Shown here one piece after another: positions 5,787 to 6,120 of a stretch of 6,120 nucleotides of DNA; within the stretch, counting starts at the first letter, position 1; the number at the start of each line of letters is the position of its first letter. Origin of the DNA: Xanthobacteraceae bacterium (GTDB lineage: Bacteria > Pseudomonadota > Alphaproteobacteria > Rhizobiales > Xanthobacteraceae). The notes under the pieces are model-generated. The model was not told the DNA's origin. It saw nothing but the letters and a program-made list of their open reading frames with translations, and did no database searches. The stretch spans positions 1 to 6,120 of the forward strand of contig JASHXX010000090.1 of NCBI GenBank assembly GCA_030043335.1, in the 5' to 3' direction. The translations under genes and the position numbers were made by a program.

Positions 5787-6120
5787 TCACGGCGAGTGCG
5801 CGGTTTCGACGGCCCCCGGCGCTTGCAGCTTTTCCGCGAGCCTGCGCAAGCTGTCGGCAAAGCTCTCCACGTCGAAGCCTGACGGATCGTCATGGCCGTT
5901 GCGGATGCCGGAGTCGATTGCGGCATGGAACGCCGGGACGAGCCACTCGCCGGCGCGGACGCTGGCGATGACGTAGAGGAGCGCCAGCCGGTCGTATTGC
6001 GCGGCGGAAAAGCTCGGATTCGGGGTCTGCGCATCGTTGCGGCGGCCGCGGCCACGGGCGCTGCGCCGCGGCTGGATCAGCTCGACGTGAAGGAAAAGGC
6101 CCTTCAAGACGCCGGCAAAA
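5787..6120 (-). CDS. C-terminal part of probable N-acetylmuramoyl-L-alanine amidase (Amidase_2/PGRP fold)
   Basis: This minus-strand frame is open to the right edge, so the gene is cut and its start lies outside; 110 codons and TGA (5789-5787) are visible. A TTG at 6107 exists but has no reason to be the start. The segment shows LFLHVELIQPRRS, then FSAAQYDRLALLYVIASVRA, EWLVPAFHAAID and HDDPSGFDVESFADSL. The order E-L, A-Q-x-x-x-L-x-x-L, a lone H, then D-P-x-x-F-D-x-x-x-F matches the C-terminal half of the Amidase_2/PGRP fold, which cuts the bond between MurNAc and the stem peptide. There H in AFHAAID and D in DP would be zinc or active-site residues. The first zinc histidine would be outside the window. 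The adjacent transglycosylase on the same strand supports a cell-wall role. The family call is an inference from pattern, not a search. Confidence 0.5.
   Translation of the reverse strand, partial: FAGVLKGLFLHVELIQPRRSARGRGRRNDAQTPNPSFSAAQYDRLALLYVIASVRAGEWLVPAFHAAIDSGIRNGHDDPSGFDVESFADSLRRLAEKLQAPGAVETAHSP

Noticed and set aside
5669..6055. Minus-strand open frame of 128 codons overlapping the amidase fragment and ending near the transglycosylase start
   Set aside because: Most of it is Ser/Arg/Pro-rich out-of-frame reading of the amidase segment. The tail in the gap has no motif I recognise.

Overview
The window is GC-rich bacterial chromosome, most likely from an alphaproteobacterium of the Hyphomicrobiales (Bradyrhizobium/Rhodopseudomonas/Xanthobacteraceae type). 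This is inferred from the recJ sequence style, the apparent glpX-recJ order, the rhizobial-type HicB/HicA pair and the strong G/C third-position bias. No database search was possible. The window looks like mostly ordinary core/accessory chromosome. There are no RNA genes, CRISPR arrays, insertion sequences or phage genes that I can support.

Layout. (1) Bases 1-81 are the C-terminal end of a plus-strand gene, probably glpX (class II fructose-1,6-bisphosphatase). (2) 128-1972 (+) is a complete recJ. (3) 1984-2396 (-) is a compact antitoxin-first hicBA toxin-antitoxin module that converges on recJ with 11 bp between the stop codons. The hicA reading frame was too short and lacked a start, so it has to be read directly from the sequence. 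It has an intact HicA body but no ATG, GTG or TTG start: the expected position is ATA, inside an ATAA that overlaps the hicB stop. A 10-bp inverted repeat brackets the predicted hicBA promoter and start codon, and the module has lower GC than its surroundings. (4) 2489-3274 (-) is a PhzF-family isomerase. (5) Divergent from it, 3373-4362 (+) is a Pht5-like (4,5-dihydroxyphthalate decarboxylase / substrate-binding fold) protein. Its stop codon lies in three tandem copies of a 16-bp unit that run into a hairpin. (6) 4431-5672 (-) is an MltB-type lytic murein transglycosylase with a Tat-like signal and a C-terminal peptidoglycan-binding domain. (7) 5787 to the right edge (-) is the C-terminal part of what looks like an Amidase_2 / PGRP-fold N-acetylmuramoyl-L-alanine amidase.

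How the genes relate. recJ (DNA repair) and its upstream neighbour are housekeeping genes. The hicBA module looks like an insertion between recJ and phzF. phzF and the Pht5-like gene share a 98-bp divergent control region but have no obvious pathway partner here. The amidase and transglycosylase are co-oriented and both act on peptidoglycan, so they form a plausible cell-wall pair, although the transglycosylase seems to have its own promoter. No gap without a gene exceeds about 115 bases. The observation most worth a second look is the start-less hicA beside an intact hicB.
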